Shown here: in pieces, positions 38,522 to 50,932 of the stretch
Layout of the letters: the number at the start of each line of letters is the position of its first letter
How positions within the stretch are numbered: the stretch's first letter is position 1
DNA from: Stercorarius parasiticus
Lineage: Eukaryota > Chordata > Aves > Charadriiformes > Stercorariidae
Assembly (NCBI GenBank): GCA_013396915.1
Contig: VWZL01000658.1
Location: forward strand, 1,065,473-1,129,472
Length of the DNA: 64,000 bases
Direction: 5' to 3'
The notes under the pieces: model-generated
What the model was told of the DNA's origin: nothing
Database searches by the model: none
What the model saw: the letters and a program-made list of their open reading frames with translations, nothing else
Translations under genes and position numbers: made by a program

Positions 38522-39500
38522 CTAATTTGGACTGGGATATGGTAAAATGACATTATAAATTAACTTTAACTCAGTATGTGGCTTAACTAGAGGCTCCTTT
38601 CCTTGCTCAGGTTGAACGGGGGAACAAACTTGTGTGGGTGCTGCTGAGAGCGTTTTGAAAATTTGTGATAGTATACCCAGGTCCACCATGCCAGCTTGGA
38701 TCATGCTCCAGGATTTAAGAACACGTTCTATGGGCTTTTCAAAACCAAGAGTTACTTTTGGTGGATATTTTCTTTGTGATACAGACTTTGTTAGGTTGTC
38801 TTCAATATTTTCCACTGCTTCTCTTCTAGAAATCTCTGACACAGCTCATTATCACCAAGACGACCACCAAAATATTTGGTTGGAAAATTTCACTTCTCAT
38901 GTAGCCAAAGGTTAACTAATTCATTCTAGTGGTCATACTGCACCTGGGATGTGAAGTACTGTAGCTTTGTTTACTAATCTGGTCAGAGAAGATTTGTGTA
39001 CCCTTGCTTTGATGATTTACAGAAAAGTTAGTACAGTTTGCTGTCTAGATAAAAATTAGTTTTCCAGAGATGGAATCAAGGCTGCTGAGAAGGCAACACT
39101 GGCTTAAGATGGTGAGTGAGTACTGACATGTTGAGGAATAAGAAGGAAACAATTTTTTGATGTTGTCACTGTTGAATCGTAGCATTCACCAAGGGCTGAT
39201 ACCTGAAGCACAACTTCTTTTGCACAGGTCAGCAAGCGTTTATCATCTTTGCCCAAAGAGTAATAAGTGTAGTTAATAAGTAATAGCGTTATTGGCTACT
39301 TGACCAGCACTTACTTGGATTCCTTCTTGCTGTTTTAGAATGAATCGGTTAACCTTTGGATCAGAATAAATGTCAGCATACACATCAAAAGTATTAACCT
39401 GTGGTTAATGTCTGAAAGATCTTACCTTACTAATGACAATTATGCTGTCTGACTTTATTGTACCTTTTGTTACCACCTGTCCACAGTGAAACTTTTCCAT
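38522..39500 (-). pseudogene. decayed protein-coding-like block, parent gene not identified
   Basis: On the minus strand five protein-like segments follow each other in order but in different frames, separated by stops or frame changes. The first starts MEKFHCGQVVTKG (39500-39405). A second contains DPKVNRFILKQQEG (about 39390-39273). A third contains KRLLTCAKEVVLQVSALG (about 39256-39104). A fourth contains GDNELCQRFLEEKQWKIL (about 38890-38795). The fifth contains KSWSMIQAGMVDLG (38842-38522), where the fourth and fifth frames overlap. The amino-acid composition is protein-like, and no splice sites separate the segments consistently. This fits an old processed pseudogene or a decayed retroelement-derived gene. 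I do not recognise the parent protein. Chance runs of open frame in one direction remain possible. Confidence 0.35.
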
Positions 39501-40954
39501 TTTGCAGTTATTAACTAATCTCACTAGTGATCTCTCAGATCATTTTACAAAGTCCACAAGTCTGAAATAAAAGGAACAGAGACACTTTTTCATAGATTGA
39601 ACTGGCTGAATAAAAATACATTTTGCTACGAAAACATTGATCTTTTTACAGTTGCAACTGATAAACCCTAGGCCGCAGCTCCTGAAAATGCTAAATTTGG
39701 TTCCAGGGTAGTTTGCCTACCCTTTTAGACGCTAAATTCACTTTGCCTGATCCAAGATTTTTTGATAGATAGGGAACATGTATTCTTCTCGAGCAGCTGG
39801 TGGCTAAGCAAGCATGACTGTCCCCGAGAGCTGCAAAATGGGGAATTCTTTCCCTTTCATGGAACTTCAAGAGAAAGGAGAATTGTTATATGCATTTCTT
39901 CTATGGCCTTGACACAGCCAGGAAAGCTTATGGAATAGATTATTCAGTAAGTAAACAGTAAGACAATAATCAAAAGTGAGTGATATCATTGGAAGAAATT
40001 ACTTGATGAAATTATAATGATGGTGCAATCCTTTCTGAAGCTCATCTAATTTATTATCTTCTTTATCCACCACAAATAGTTTTGTGTCCTCCATAGAGAC
40101 AGCTAACAATTCACTATATTCCTTTTAACAGAGAATCTTCCTTTCAGAGTGAGACATGAAGGGAGAGCAAGAAATTAAAGATTGACTTAGCTAATACTAG
40201 GAAACTATCCACCAATTTTTGTGTTCCAAACAGTGCCCCTATTAGAAACCATTAAGTGCGTAATGTCACTTGTATCTTGTCTAGATACCCTGGGTGCCCA
40301 GTGCCAGATATTTTTGGTAGGTCATGTAACAAGTCACATAAAAAACTTACCTTCCAAGGAAGTTCCTTTCTCATTCAGGAAAATAATCTCTGAAAAGCAC
40401 AGGAATATAAATCTCATTCCCAAACTCTGCTTATTTCTTTTTCCAAGATTAATAGTACTTTCACCAAAGATGCTACTCACCCCAAACTTTGCCCCCTTCT
40501 GAAGCACAGTTAGATATAATGCTGTGAAGATGCTGCATCCTTAACATCTGTAAGAACAACACTACCAAAGCAGATAAAGTAGAATCAACTGCTGCAGCAT
40601 CCTTTCCCCAGAATGATTCTCCCATGCTCAAACCAGTAAAAATATGGCTGGTATTCTTCTCCAGCAGAAATGAAATGGATTAGACCTGTTTCTGAGTTGA
40701 CTCTGCAGCCTAAGATTTACTCTAGTGAAAAAGTGAGCAAGCAGAACTTGAAAGGCCTAACCAGTACATCCAAAAATGCAACTACTGATCCACCTTCCTA
40801 TACAGGACGATTTCTTAAAAATTGAAGTTTCATCCATTTTGTGTCCTACTTAAAAAATTAAAGGCAATAATGGAATGTAGTGATCAAAGAGAAATCAGTA
40901 AGTATTTTCCACTGTGACTTGAGTCCAGATATAAATTTCAAGTACTTGATTCGA
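39501..40954. other. intergenic sequence, no gene seen
   Basis: Nothing recognisable apart from short A/T-rich tracts. The decayed block to the left may extend into the first part, but I could not follow a frame there. Confidence 0.5.
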
Positions 40955-41530
40955 TGTGAGGAAAATTAATTTATTGTCAATTAAAATAGCGAGAAACAAA
41001 TACAAATCAAAACAGCACCTTCTCCTCATGCTTCCCTCTTTCCCCAGGCTCAACTTCATACCTTCACCCCAACTCCTCTATTTCGCCCCCTCCCCCCCAC
41101 CAAAAAAAACCAGTGCAGGGCAAATAGGAATGAGGGGGTTGCAGTCAGTCTGTAACAGCTCCTTTCTGTTCCTCCATCTTCCTCATGCTTTTCCCCTGCT
41201 CCACCACAGGTCCTCTCCACAGGCTGCAGTCCTTCAGCATAAGCCTGCTCTTCCATGGCTCCTCTCCGTGGACTGCAGTTCCTTCAGGAAATCTCCACCT
41301 GCTCCGGAGTCCCCTCCATGGACTGCAGGGAAATACCTGCTCCAGCTCCAGCACCCGAAGCAGTTTCTCATTTCCTTCTCTGACCTTGGCACTGATTCTC
41401 ACACTTTCTTCCTCACCCCGCTTAAATACACTTTCTTAAACACACTTTCACAGAGGTACCACCAGCTTCACTGATGAGCTCAGCTGTGTCCTCCAGTGGG
41501 TCCATTGCAGAGCTGGCCACAACCAGCTGT
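40955..41530. mobile_element. ERV LTR-type interspersed repeat, copy 2
   Basis: Homologous to the repeat at 50-700 and in the same orientation. It shares the CAATTAAAATAG start, GAGAAACAAATACAAAT, CCCCAGGCTCAACTTCATA, AGGCTGCAGTCCTTCAGCAT, CCTTCAGGAAATCTCCACCT, GGACTGCAGGGAAATACCTG and a later TTCTCACACTTTCTTCCTCA segment. It contains the repeated 'TCTCCATGGACTGCAG' texture of bird ERVL-type LTRs. It lacks any attached internal retroviral region, so it is likely a solo LTR. Confidence 0.65.
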
Positions 41531-44500
41531 GTCCTGCGTAACTAGGTACCTGCACCCAGTATAGAAGCATAACCAAAAAGCTGGAGATTAAGAACTTCCT
41601 GACCCTGTCTTGTGCTCCCCTTCAAGTTGTACCAAAAGAGTCACTTGTGGGGTACACAATGGTCCAGACCTACAGACTGATCTGGATTCAAAACAATATA
41701 AGGGGGAGAAGGACAGTTATTTGTGCGGATAATTTGCTGGTACACATAGTGCAAGATGCTGCTCTTGCTTGGCAGTTGTGCTAGCAGAAAGGAAATTCAT
41801 CCCCAAACATGGGAAACTGAGGATGATAGAGCAGTTTTTTCAAAAAGAGAAATTTTTGTTTCTGTGCTGCTCTGGATAGGAGAAAAAGGCAACAGGAGAA
41901 AAGCAGACAAGTGGTAGATGAGAATGTGTTAAAACAATCCCCCCACTCCCAAAAAGCGCTAAGTATAAGTACAGTGGTAGGAGACAAAAAAAAATAATAC
42001 GGGAGGCCAGGGAGAGGTAATCTTATGGCTTGTATCATGTTCAAAGTTAGACATGCACTAGAATCTGACATGAAAAACCTGTGCACCCACCAAATTATTG
42101 TGAAGATACTGATTTAAAACTGGTAAAGCTCTCTTTCCACAGATCATCTGTTCTCAGTAGAAGTAAGAAGGTCAAGAAGGTTCCCCCTTTCTTCATCTCC
42201 TTTCACGTACAAAACACCTCAGATGTGATAACAGCTTTGTCAACAGCCAAGAAGAACATGGATTGTTACACCAGTTTCCATTCAGAAGATAACTGGTGCA
42301 CTGAAGATAAAAGCAAATATACACAATTACTATTCTAGCTTTTATTAGATGTGAGCTCAGAGCATAAATAGCACCAAAGTCAACAATAAAAAAGTTGCAT
42401 ATTAAAAAAAACGCCCAAATTTACCATTTAAAGTGAACCACTTCAGCCAGAAGAAACTGCAATCTTGAGTTCTAACTCTGAGAGCTTTCTATCTCCTGCA
42501 AGCAGCTCTTTACAAACTTCACTTCCTCTTCTGTTCTCCATTCTGGTTTCTTGCTGGTTACCTGGAGTACTCTCAGAGGTAAATGATCCTGAGAAAACAT
42601 AGTGAACTAAGAGCTATAAGTAGAAGCCAAAGAGGAAACACCTGCACACTTCAGAAAACTGAAGTATCATCTGTAAGAAACATAAATAATTAATTTCCAA
42701 TTCCCACTCCCATTTAATTTTAGCTTTAAGAGAAACATCTATGAAAAACAGTTAAATTTATGTCTAAAAGAACAGTGACCTGACAAAGCGCAACTGAATT
42801 TTTAGCATGGTCCTTTAGGAATTAAACACTGTACACTTAGATCTAGGACAGTTTTTTCTTTTTTTTTAGGCCAAATTTGTGGCTAATTATCAAAACCATT
42901 ATTAGATGGTGAGACAGGGGAAAGGGGAGGAGAAATTGAGATTTGTTTTCCTCCTACTGCTGACCAGTGTTTTTCTCAAGATGTTTAAGAAAAGGTACTG
43001 TGTGAGGAGGGTACTAAATGAAAAGCAAGAATGCCTAATTTTACCATTCATTCTTCAGTTGCTTGTTCCTTCTACCAGCTCCCATTCCTAACACAGCTTA
43101 AATTCCAGCATGCCTGAGGGCGGCTGTTCTACATGCTTCCAACTCACTTGGACTACGTACACTGGTCATCAAGTTTTCATACAGGGAGATCTCCATCTTC
43201 CCTTAGGCTGTAAAGCAGAATTCCACGAGCCATCCTTGAGGAGATAAATACGAGCAGCTCTGCATCAGGTAGAAACACAAATGCAGCTCTTGGGAGCTGG
43301 AAGAAACTGAATGCTTTTCTTCTGCTCAACAAACACTGCACAACACACTGGCACAGTCTCAGAATTTTTCCCTAGCTCAGTTAAAGCTTAGACTATGACC
43401 AAGTTCACAGCTGAAGGTTCTATCAGTTCTTGAGACTGGACCGTTTATGACACCATTGTTTTCACTAAACCAATGCAAATTCCAAGCACAAAGAAAATTT
43501 GTCACATCCAAACTTGATTGACACAGATGTTTATAAACAAACTATGGTTTTCAGATATTGTTACTGACATGCTGTCAAGTGACCAGCTCAGATTATGCAA
43601 ATGAAAAGGAAGTACCCTCGTGTGATGGGAGAGGTCATAAGTAAGGATTCTGATATCATCCCTGTTTCCCGCCCCACCCACACAAGTTTGGTTCTATAAT
43701 TGCTGTTCTTTTTTTGTGGAAGACCCTGAACACAGTGATTTGCAGTATAGATGGAAGATCACCTACAAACAGGAACAAAAGTGCCAAACCTTTGAGGCTC
43801 TGAACATGGTGGTTTTGAAGGAGAGTTTGGTATGCTTCCTGTTCTGGATAAAAAGAAAAAAAATAGAAGAGGCTTTGGTTGTTTTTAGGTTATCACAGGG
43901 TTAGAAGTATACACTAGTATTTCCTCGTAAGACATTTCTGCAGAAATAGAACATTATCGACTTTAAGTTAAAGCTTACTTCGTAAAAATATGTACCTGAA
44001 AGGACTTCAGACAAAGGTTCTCCACTATCTCTTTATAAAACAAGCTTTCATTTACTTTAAGAAAACGTACAGAGACAATACAAAGATTGGGAGGCTCCAC
44101 TGGCCTACAGTTTCAGTATGACATGCAAAGACCGCAATGTACGGATAAGTATTCACTAACAAGTTGGTACACACTCATAAAAACATTGAGATCTGTCCAA
44201 ACAATAGGCATCCTGTCAAGCAAATCAGAGACACAGTAATTCTAATACTTCGGAAAGGGAAGATTTACTTTTGTTCTCTATTGAAAAATCCTCTTTCTCC
44301 CACCAAAGAACGTGGGCTTTATAGGAGTCATCAACCTTTAATCTCCTCCGTTCCATTCCTGCAGGTCCTCCCATAAGATTTTACACACTCTCTTCATGAT
44401 CTTCGTGTTGTTCACAGGCTTGTACAACTTCTTGAATGGGCAAGCAGGAAGAACAGCTATGTCAGAACACAAAGACAAATCACAACTCTTTCTCAAGGGG

Positions 44501-45248
44501 TGCATTCAGGACTAGCACAGAGAACATTGGTCTGGAATAAGCACACTTGGACTGAACTCCTCCCTCTCCCACTGGCCTGCCAACACACACACCTCTGTTT
44601 CTGGCTCTTGTGCCATTTCATTGCCATATCTAATTACATTTTAAATAGTATCTAGAGACAAAGACTATTCTACAAAGAGCAGGTCTCTGACCCTTCCTGG
44701 AGCCACTGAACTACCAACATTTAACCAAAAGATAAAGCTAAAATTTAAAAAGTATTTTAGTGGTAGCTTATGCTCTATTGACGCTGTCCCACTGTAGAAA
44801 CCCAAGTACATTAGAAAAATGACAAAATGGCAGATCCAATAGAATGTAAGTTTTTGGTCTCTAGTTTCTTCATAGTGAGGACCCAGCAACTAACTCTTAT
44901 GAAATCACTATACTACAAACAGATTTTCACCCTCCTATGAGCCTTATCAATCTCTATTAGAAAAAAGATCAGGAAAAGCGAGAAATTTAATTTGCTTAGA
45001 ACAGCATGCTCTTGTTTAAACAAGCAGACTGTCATTAGCAGAAGCCCAGTACATGCCAAATGACCAACTGAGCTGCACTGCAGAGACCTAAGGACGGTAG
45101 TAAAAACATGAATTCCAATTATCCACATTAAAAGATCCGATTATATGTGCCCTAAAATATCTGCATCGTTTAATCACAGTTAAGTGTAATTAAAACTGTA
45201 TTAAAGAACTACATGCAAACAACTCTATTCACGTCTCCCTTTTCTCCC

Positions 45249-45270
45249 CGCCCCCCCCTTTTTTTTTTTC
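45249..45270. repeat. C-run followed by T-run
   Basis: A CCGCCCCCCCC tract runs directly into about eleven T's, a polypyrimidine tract on the plus strand. Confidence 0.7.
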
Positions 45271-47242
45271 AAAATACAATCAATCCCTTAGGCATATACC
45301 ATTTAGAACTACTAAGCATCCAAAGGGAAGTTTTTCCATAAAGAGGTTATCATATGGGTGCCGTTTGCAAGTTTTTCTCTATCTAGTGCAGGCTAATGGA
45401 TTACTGATGAGAATTACTCTCACAGCATCCAATGCTCCTAATTTTCTGTTCAGGAAAGACTCCTTAGGACAAGGAAACTCAGTATTTGTCCTCAGAAAGC
45501 ATTCCATGCTTTTAAAATCCCTTCTGTACCAGAGTAGGATGAGGCCCTAGATGACAAACACCCACTAATACTTTCTACATAATACACCAGTACTGTTTAT
45601 GATCACTCCTTTGAAGACTCTCCAGAAAACACATCAAATCACTTCAGAAAATAAATACGTCATTTGTGACATGCATTAGAAATGGAGTGAGATACTAAGG
45701 TGCAACAGCTTACATTGGAAAAAAAAAACAACACAAATGCATATACACTCCTGTCATGTGACAAGATGTTTGCCTTCCCCTCCTTCTCCCCCCAGATCAT
45801 ACCTTAGTTGATCCTTGTTGATGCTGCTGGATAGCTTCTCACCTAAAAAATCAACACAGCCTGTTTTACACAATGCTTTTTTCATTCGTTAATGAGGTGC
45901 ACTGTTGCTGGGAGAAGATAGTCATTACTGATGGGATAGGCTCTGAAGTTTATTTCTACAAAAGCTTTGTTCAGAAGGGAAGGGCAGATCATGGAGAATT
46001 TTCTCATGAGAGATCCATGAAGAATAGTAACTTGTCACAGCATCATCCTCAGCTATACCACACTTTCTTTCCCTAATGGAACAGATTCTTCCTGCCCAAC
46101 CTTCTGAGAACAGATCTGTTTGAATAGGCTTAAGGGAACAAATTGTAAGTTTGCCAACAGACAGACAAGTCAACAGCCAGCTACTTCCCACAGCCAGAAT
46201 CAGGAACTCAAGGGGTATGAAAGGAAAGAGGTCAATTTCTCAATATAAAGCCCTAACAGCTGGCAGAAATTATCCTTTTCTCCTTGTTTTCTCAACTCTT
46301 TTCAGCTGCTGTGAATGCAAAAAATGTACTGTGAAATGTGGCTGCCTAATATTTATCTAGGTAAGGATGAAAAGCCGCAAAGCAAGCATGGAAAAAACTT
46401 AATGAAATTAAACGGAACATATGGACTTAGGATCCTGGGGAAACAGTAAGAAACACTGACAGGAGCACATCTCACCAGCGTTTACTTGTGCAGTGAACTC
46501 ACCAGCTGCTTCAACACTGTAACAGTGAAACATTGAGAACTGGAGGACCTGAGGGCATGGGACTTGAGTGGAAGCCCTAATAATTGTGAAGGAAGAGAGA
46601 CTTGGGTGGATACTGAGCATGCTTGAGATAGACAGAGCTGCAGTCAGAGGGATGAGGACAACAAGCAAGTTAATACAGTTGGGAAGAAAAGGTATATTTT
46701 CCTTGGTAACACATAAAAGGAAAGGAGTCTATGCTCCTGGGTTGAAGGTCCAAGAGGAGTTTCTTCTTATTAGAAGATAAGAATGGGTGTCTCAGACCAG
46801 ACTCAGAAGTCATTTAGCTGCCTCTGGCATTCACCAAAACTCAAGCAGCTCTGTTGGTTTTGAGGTCAGGACAGACTTTCCTTTTCTTCCATACCTTAAA
46901 ATTCCTACCATGAACTCACCCTATCCACTACTGGCATAGATTCAGGAGCTGCACTGAGCCTTTGCAATGGGCTCACAATCCCTTTCCAGGGCCCCAGACT
47001 CCCCCCCAGCGCAGCCCCCTCCAGCCTTCCCTGCAGGACCCTTGCCTTTCACACATCTTCAGAACCTTCTTCCACATGGTCTCCCTGGAGCCGTCCTACT
47101 TGATCTCCTTCATCCCCAGAAACCACTGCCCTCAAGTAGCTCTTGTATTTCTCCCCATGAGCCCCCATAACCACAACATAGACCATTACTTTAAAAGAAA
47201 AAGTAGTTTACATTCGAATAGGAATATTATACATTAAGTTAC

Positions 47243-47276
47243 TATATAAATATATATATATACACATACATATACA
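47243..47276. repeat. TA/CA microsatellite
   Basis: TATAAATATATATATATACA followed by CATACATATACAGACA. Confidence 0.75.
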
Positions 47277-48343
47277 GACATTTGTCTCTTAATTTTGTAC
47301 AAACTGCAACAATCTTCATACCACATGAACAAGTCTGGATTTTTGAACTATGTGAAAAGGACTCATTACCACTACTGGTCTCCATCCAAGAGGTTGCCAG
47401 CCTTGAATGAGAGCTTTGGATGTGTGCCCCTTTATGTCTTCTCTACATTTTAGCAAAAAATTATTTTTGCATGCACATACATAAGCGCAGCCCCTTCTTG
47501 TCAAGCCAACCAATCACTGTTATGGGTAACCAACAATGAGGATAAATTGGAGAATAATTTGTTCATTTACAGTACTGTGGAACCTCAGGATTTCTAGGTT
47601 TGCAAAATAAATGCTTGAACATAACAACCACAAGAAAACAAAGTAAACATCAGAAAACCATCTACAATTCCAACACAAATAACCAACTACTTAGCACCAA
47701 GCTACACAGCTTTCTTTGAAAAATCAGCCTCGAGTATTCTATGCAAACAAATTTAAGTGCATTGAAAGTGGTATTGTTTACTTGTGATTTTTTCATATAA
47801 ATAATAGAGCCTTTTCTGTAAAATTTAGGTGGAGATTAGTGAACTAAGGTGTTAAGCTGAATATAGAGACTGGATATGGATGATGAGTTTGTGTTCCTCC
47901 ATTAGCAACATATACAAAACAAACATAAACATACTCTTTAAAGAGGAAAGATTATGCTAAATTTAAACACAATACAGTAATAAATTGGAATATGCATTTG
48001 GAAGACAAAGAGCTGAAATTCTGTGAAAAAGAAGAAAACTGAAAACAAAAAATGTGAGTATTGGCTGAAGAAGCATTTCAAATAAGATTTTTCAATGAAC
48101 AGAATTACAACTCTCATTCCCAGCTTTTAAAAACAACTAATTATTTACTTCTTCTTTAAATTTCTCCTAACTTTTTGTTCTATTGTTTTCAGGGCAGATT
48201 ATAAAATTCATTTCACAGCCTACAATTCGAGATGGACTAAAAGAGTATTTCCTCCAGCTGTGAACAATAAACCAAAAATAGAAGTACCAACAGAAATATT
48301 GTTCAGCATGAGACTGTAGCTCATGGTGAGAACAGTGACTGTT

Positions 48344-48385
48344 AAAGAACAGATCTGTTAATGCTAAAGAACAGATCTGTTAATG
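48344..48385. repeat. two-copy tandem repeat, period 22 bp, with internal palindrome
   Basis: The unit AAAGAACAGATCTGTTAATG occurs at 48344-48363 and 48366-48385. Each unit contains the perfect 12-base palindrome AACAGATCTGTT. It would lie in or just beyond the CARF 3' untranslated region. Confidence 0.85.
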
Positions 48386-48517
48386 AGGGAACTAAGCAAA
48401 AACTGATGGAAATGTAACTTCTCTTTCCTTATGCTTTTACTCCAACCACAAATGTATTGTCTGCTTTGAAGAAAACTAAAACTGAAATAACCTCTTGCTA
48501 GTAATCTTTAGCTGTAA

Positions 48518-48523
48518 TTTATT
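48518..48523 (-). terminator. CARF: candidate CARF polyadenylation hexamer
   Basis: AATAAA on the minus strand is the first canonical hexamer I found reading on from the CARF stop codon, about 2.3 kb after it. Variant signals closer in cannot be excluded. Confidence 0.25.
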
Positions 48524-50813
48524 CTTTTGAGAATACGCATTCTCAAAAATTAAGAACAATTCTCAAAAAATGAGTAATACTGAGAAAGGCAATATACTTT
48601 GGAATGCATGAGTTTAAGAAAAACCAAAGGTGATGGAATCACTGAATACAGCAGAGTAGGAGGTGGTACCCATTCTGGTATCCGGTTACTGAGTGGGAAA
48701 AGAAAAGGTGACTGCTGCCTGTGTGCTCCAGAACTATGACTGCAGCGGAGAACATCCATTTAACAATCAACAACAACAACAAGAAAAACAACCCAGAAGG
48801 GTGAACCTTGTGGGATTTTTACCTACCCAGAAATGAACAAGGCGTACCTCAAAACAAGTCAGTGTAGAAACTAAATATGAGAGACTCCAAAGAACTGAAG
48901 ATTCTCTATGCACTTGGCATGATAAAATATTGACTCTTACTTAGTAAGAGCATGACCCTGTTGGAAAATTCTAATTTAAGCTAATCCATAAACATTAGCT
49001 TTAAATGAACAGCATTAACAGTGTTAATTAACCTCACAGAAGTTAATACATTTTAAGGTAAGACTAAGATACCGCACCTACCTAACAGACACAGCATATA
49101 AAGGTATTAGGAACCCAAGTTCAATGTGAGACTTTTGAAAGTTTTAGCTTTAAATACTCAGGAGAAAATTAAAAATTAATTCTAAATAACCACTATTTAT
49201 ATGATGTTTGTGAATGCCTTGAATGTATGTTAACAAATTTAACAATTTTAAAATGTTAATCTTCATGTTCATAGAATATTCCTAACACTTCCTCCTCTAC
49301 ATAAATGAACTAGTCTTCTTCATGGTTTTGGTTTTTTGGGTTATTTGGGTTTTTTTTTTTGTTTGTTTAGTTTTTAGTGTCTGAAAAAGAGAAAGTCCTC
49401 AGATTGCATTCTTGTACAGCATGCAGAAAAAAATATCTAATTTTATCATCAAGTTCTCAAACATTTAGTAGCAACTAATAACAGAACTGCAGATATTGCT
49501 GTATACAAAATACTCTGAATGTTGTTCTAAGAATTCAACATCTGAAGCAAACAATGTCATTGTTTAACTTGCTATCTACATTGGTATCAGTTTCATTTCA
49601 TCAATGCTTTCAAGGCATTCCAAGTTATTTGTAGGTGTACTTTTTTTCTTAAAGAAACATGTCTGTCACAGATTACAACTCGGTGCTTGTCACTTATTAT
49701 GGCTTTGGCTTAAATATTGCTAAAAGATTTTCATATCTTCTATCTCATTCATTTTTTTAAAGATTCCTGGTAATTATTTGAAGTAATACGGACCACTTTA
49801 GTCTTGAAGCTGCCACCGTTGAAAGACGAGTTTGTTTTCTGAATGTTATAGTGACAGCACACTTGCACATATTGCTTGGATTTATATTACTTACTTTGTT
49901 TTCTTGGGCCTCTCTTTGTTAGTAATGTATCCGTAAGCCCTACATCACAAACAGCAGCAGGTTAAATCATGTTTATCTGAGCTGATAGTGTAAGTGCATA
50001 AAGCAAAAGGTAGATGAGCTGAAATGGCAGCATCAACCATTTTCAATGAGACAAGACTCCTGCTTTTAGTTGTTATGACCAACTGCTAATACAGTACCAC
50101 TGCAAAGGCTGCATGCAGCAATGAACATCGTAATAAAGCCAGAACATAAGTTCAAAGATGTCAAAGTTGAAAACATTCACCGTTATAATTCACACTTTTC
50201 TTCATCAGACAACCCTATGTTCACCTGGGAACCTCACCTTTCTCCTCTCCTTGATCTTCACACCTTTAACATTATGATCAGGTCAAAGTTGCATTTTCTT
50301 ACGCATCCATGTCCTTCATCACTTTGAAATTTAGCATCCTGGACCTTCGTTTTGTCACAAAAACATTGCTGTATTAATACAGTTTACTGTTGGATTCTGT
50401 GGTGTTGGAGCTGGCAGATTCTATAATCTCTGTAGTGCTGTAAAGTCGAGGGTCTCAAGGAGAAAAGCAAACCCAGCATTGTGATCCACATTCTAAAGCT
50501 AAGGAATTAAATTGTGGAAGACCTTCAGAAATGTCAACCAAAATGGGCCATTTGGATAGCATCCAAATTATTCAGAGCTTGAAACAGTAGAGAGAGGTGG
50601 TGTTCCACAGGGCAACTGAATGACCTGGAATTGGCAGTGAGCCACATCAGTCATAAATCAAAACCGCTGTCTGTCAGAACTAGTATAAAATATGCCTAGT
50701 CTGAATGTCATAATACAACTTAAGAAGAATGGCATTACTTTGAGAGCACCTGCCTTTCCTTCCAAGACATTTAGAGTTCGTTGATTTGAAAAATCCTTCC
50801 AGGCTTCACAGAT
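48524..50813 (-). other. CARF: CARF 3' untranslated region / downstream flank
   Basis: Sequence following the CARF stop codon in transcript direction. No open frame of interest was seen. The end of the transcript is not determined; a T-rich tract at 49338-49372 (A-rich in the transcript) is one landmark. Confidence 0.35.
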
Positions 50814-50932
50814 TTAAATAGGCGAGGAACTATGGCAGTCTCTGATTTTATCTGGATCCATAGACAATGCTTTTTCTCTTGGCTCTTGTTTAACTTGGCT
50901 CACACAGATAACACCCTCTGTATTTTCTTCAG
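50814..50932 (-). CDS. CARF: CARF last coding exon with stop codon
   Basis: The acceptor is TTTTTAAG|CTGAAG, with the first exon base at 50932. It encodes [20 protein letters not shown] and then about 18 more residues to TAA at 50814-50816. It aligns with the human tail [20 protein letters not shown], and both tails contain ALSM shortly afterwards. The entering phase (two bases) matches the preceding exon's single overhanging base. VKQE is a sumoylation consensus. The final residues differ completely from the mammalian end. Confidence 0.9.

Larger units (their letters stand above)
41531..48517. other. intergenic sequence downstream of CARF, no gene seen
   Basis: The sequence is A/T-rich, with homopolymers at about 42853-42868 and 45249-45270 and a TA/CA microsatellite at about 47243-47276. 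NBEAL1, the gene next to the CARF 3' end in mammals, was looked for by its N-terminal sequence and not found. Confidence 0.5.

Noticed and set aside
46962..47237. Open frame with Pro-rich start on the plus strand
   Set aside because: No known protein, no promoter or splice context, and two overlapping frames are equally open.
49880..49930. Mini-exon-like piece on the minus strand: AG acceptor, short open frame reading AYGYITNKERPKKTK, then GTAAGT
   Set aside because: Only about 46 bases long, and not part of CARF as I know it. One good donor-acceptor pair in A/T-rich sequence is expected by chance.
22806..50813. NBEAL1 first exons, expected beside the CARF 3' end from the mammalian gene order
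   Set aside because: No match to the NBEAL1 N-terminus was seen on the minus strand. The next gene found in that direction is PLEKHM3.
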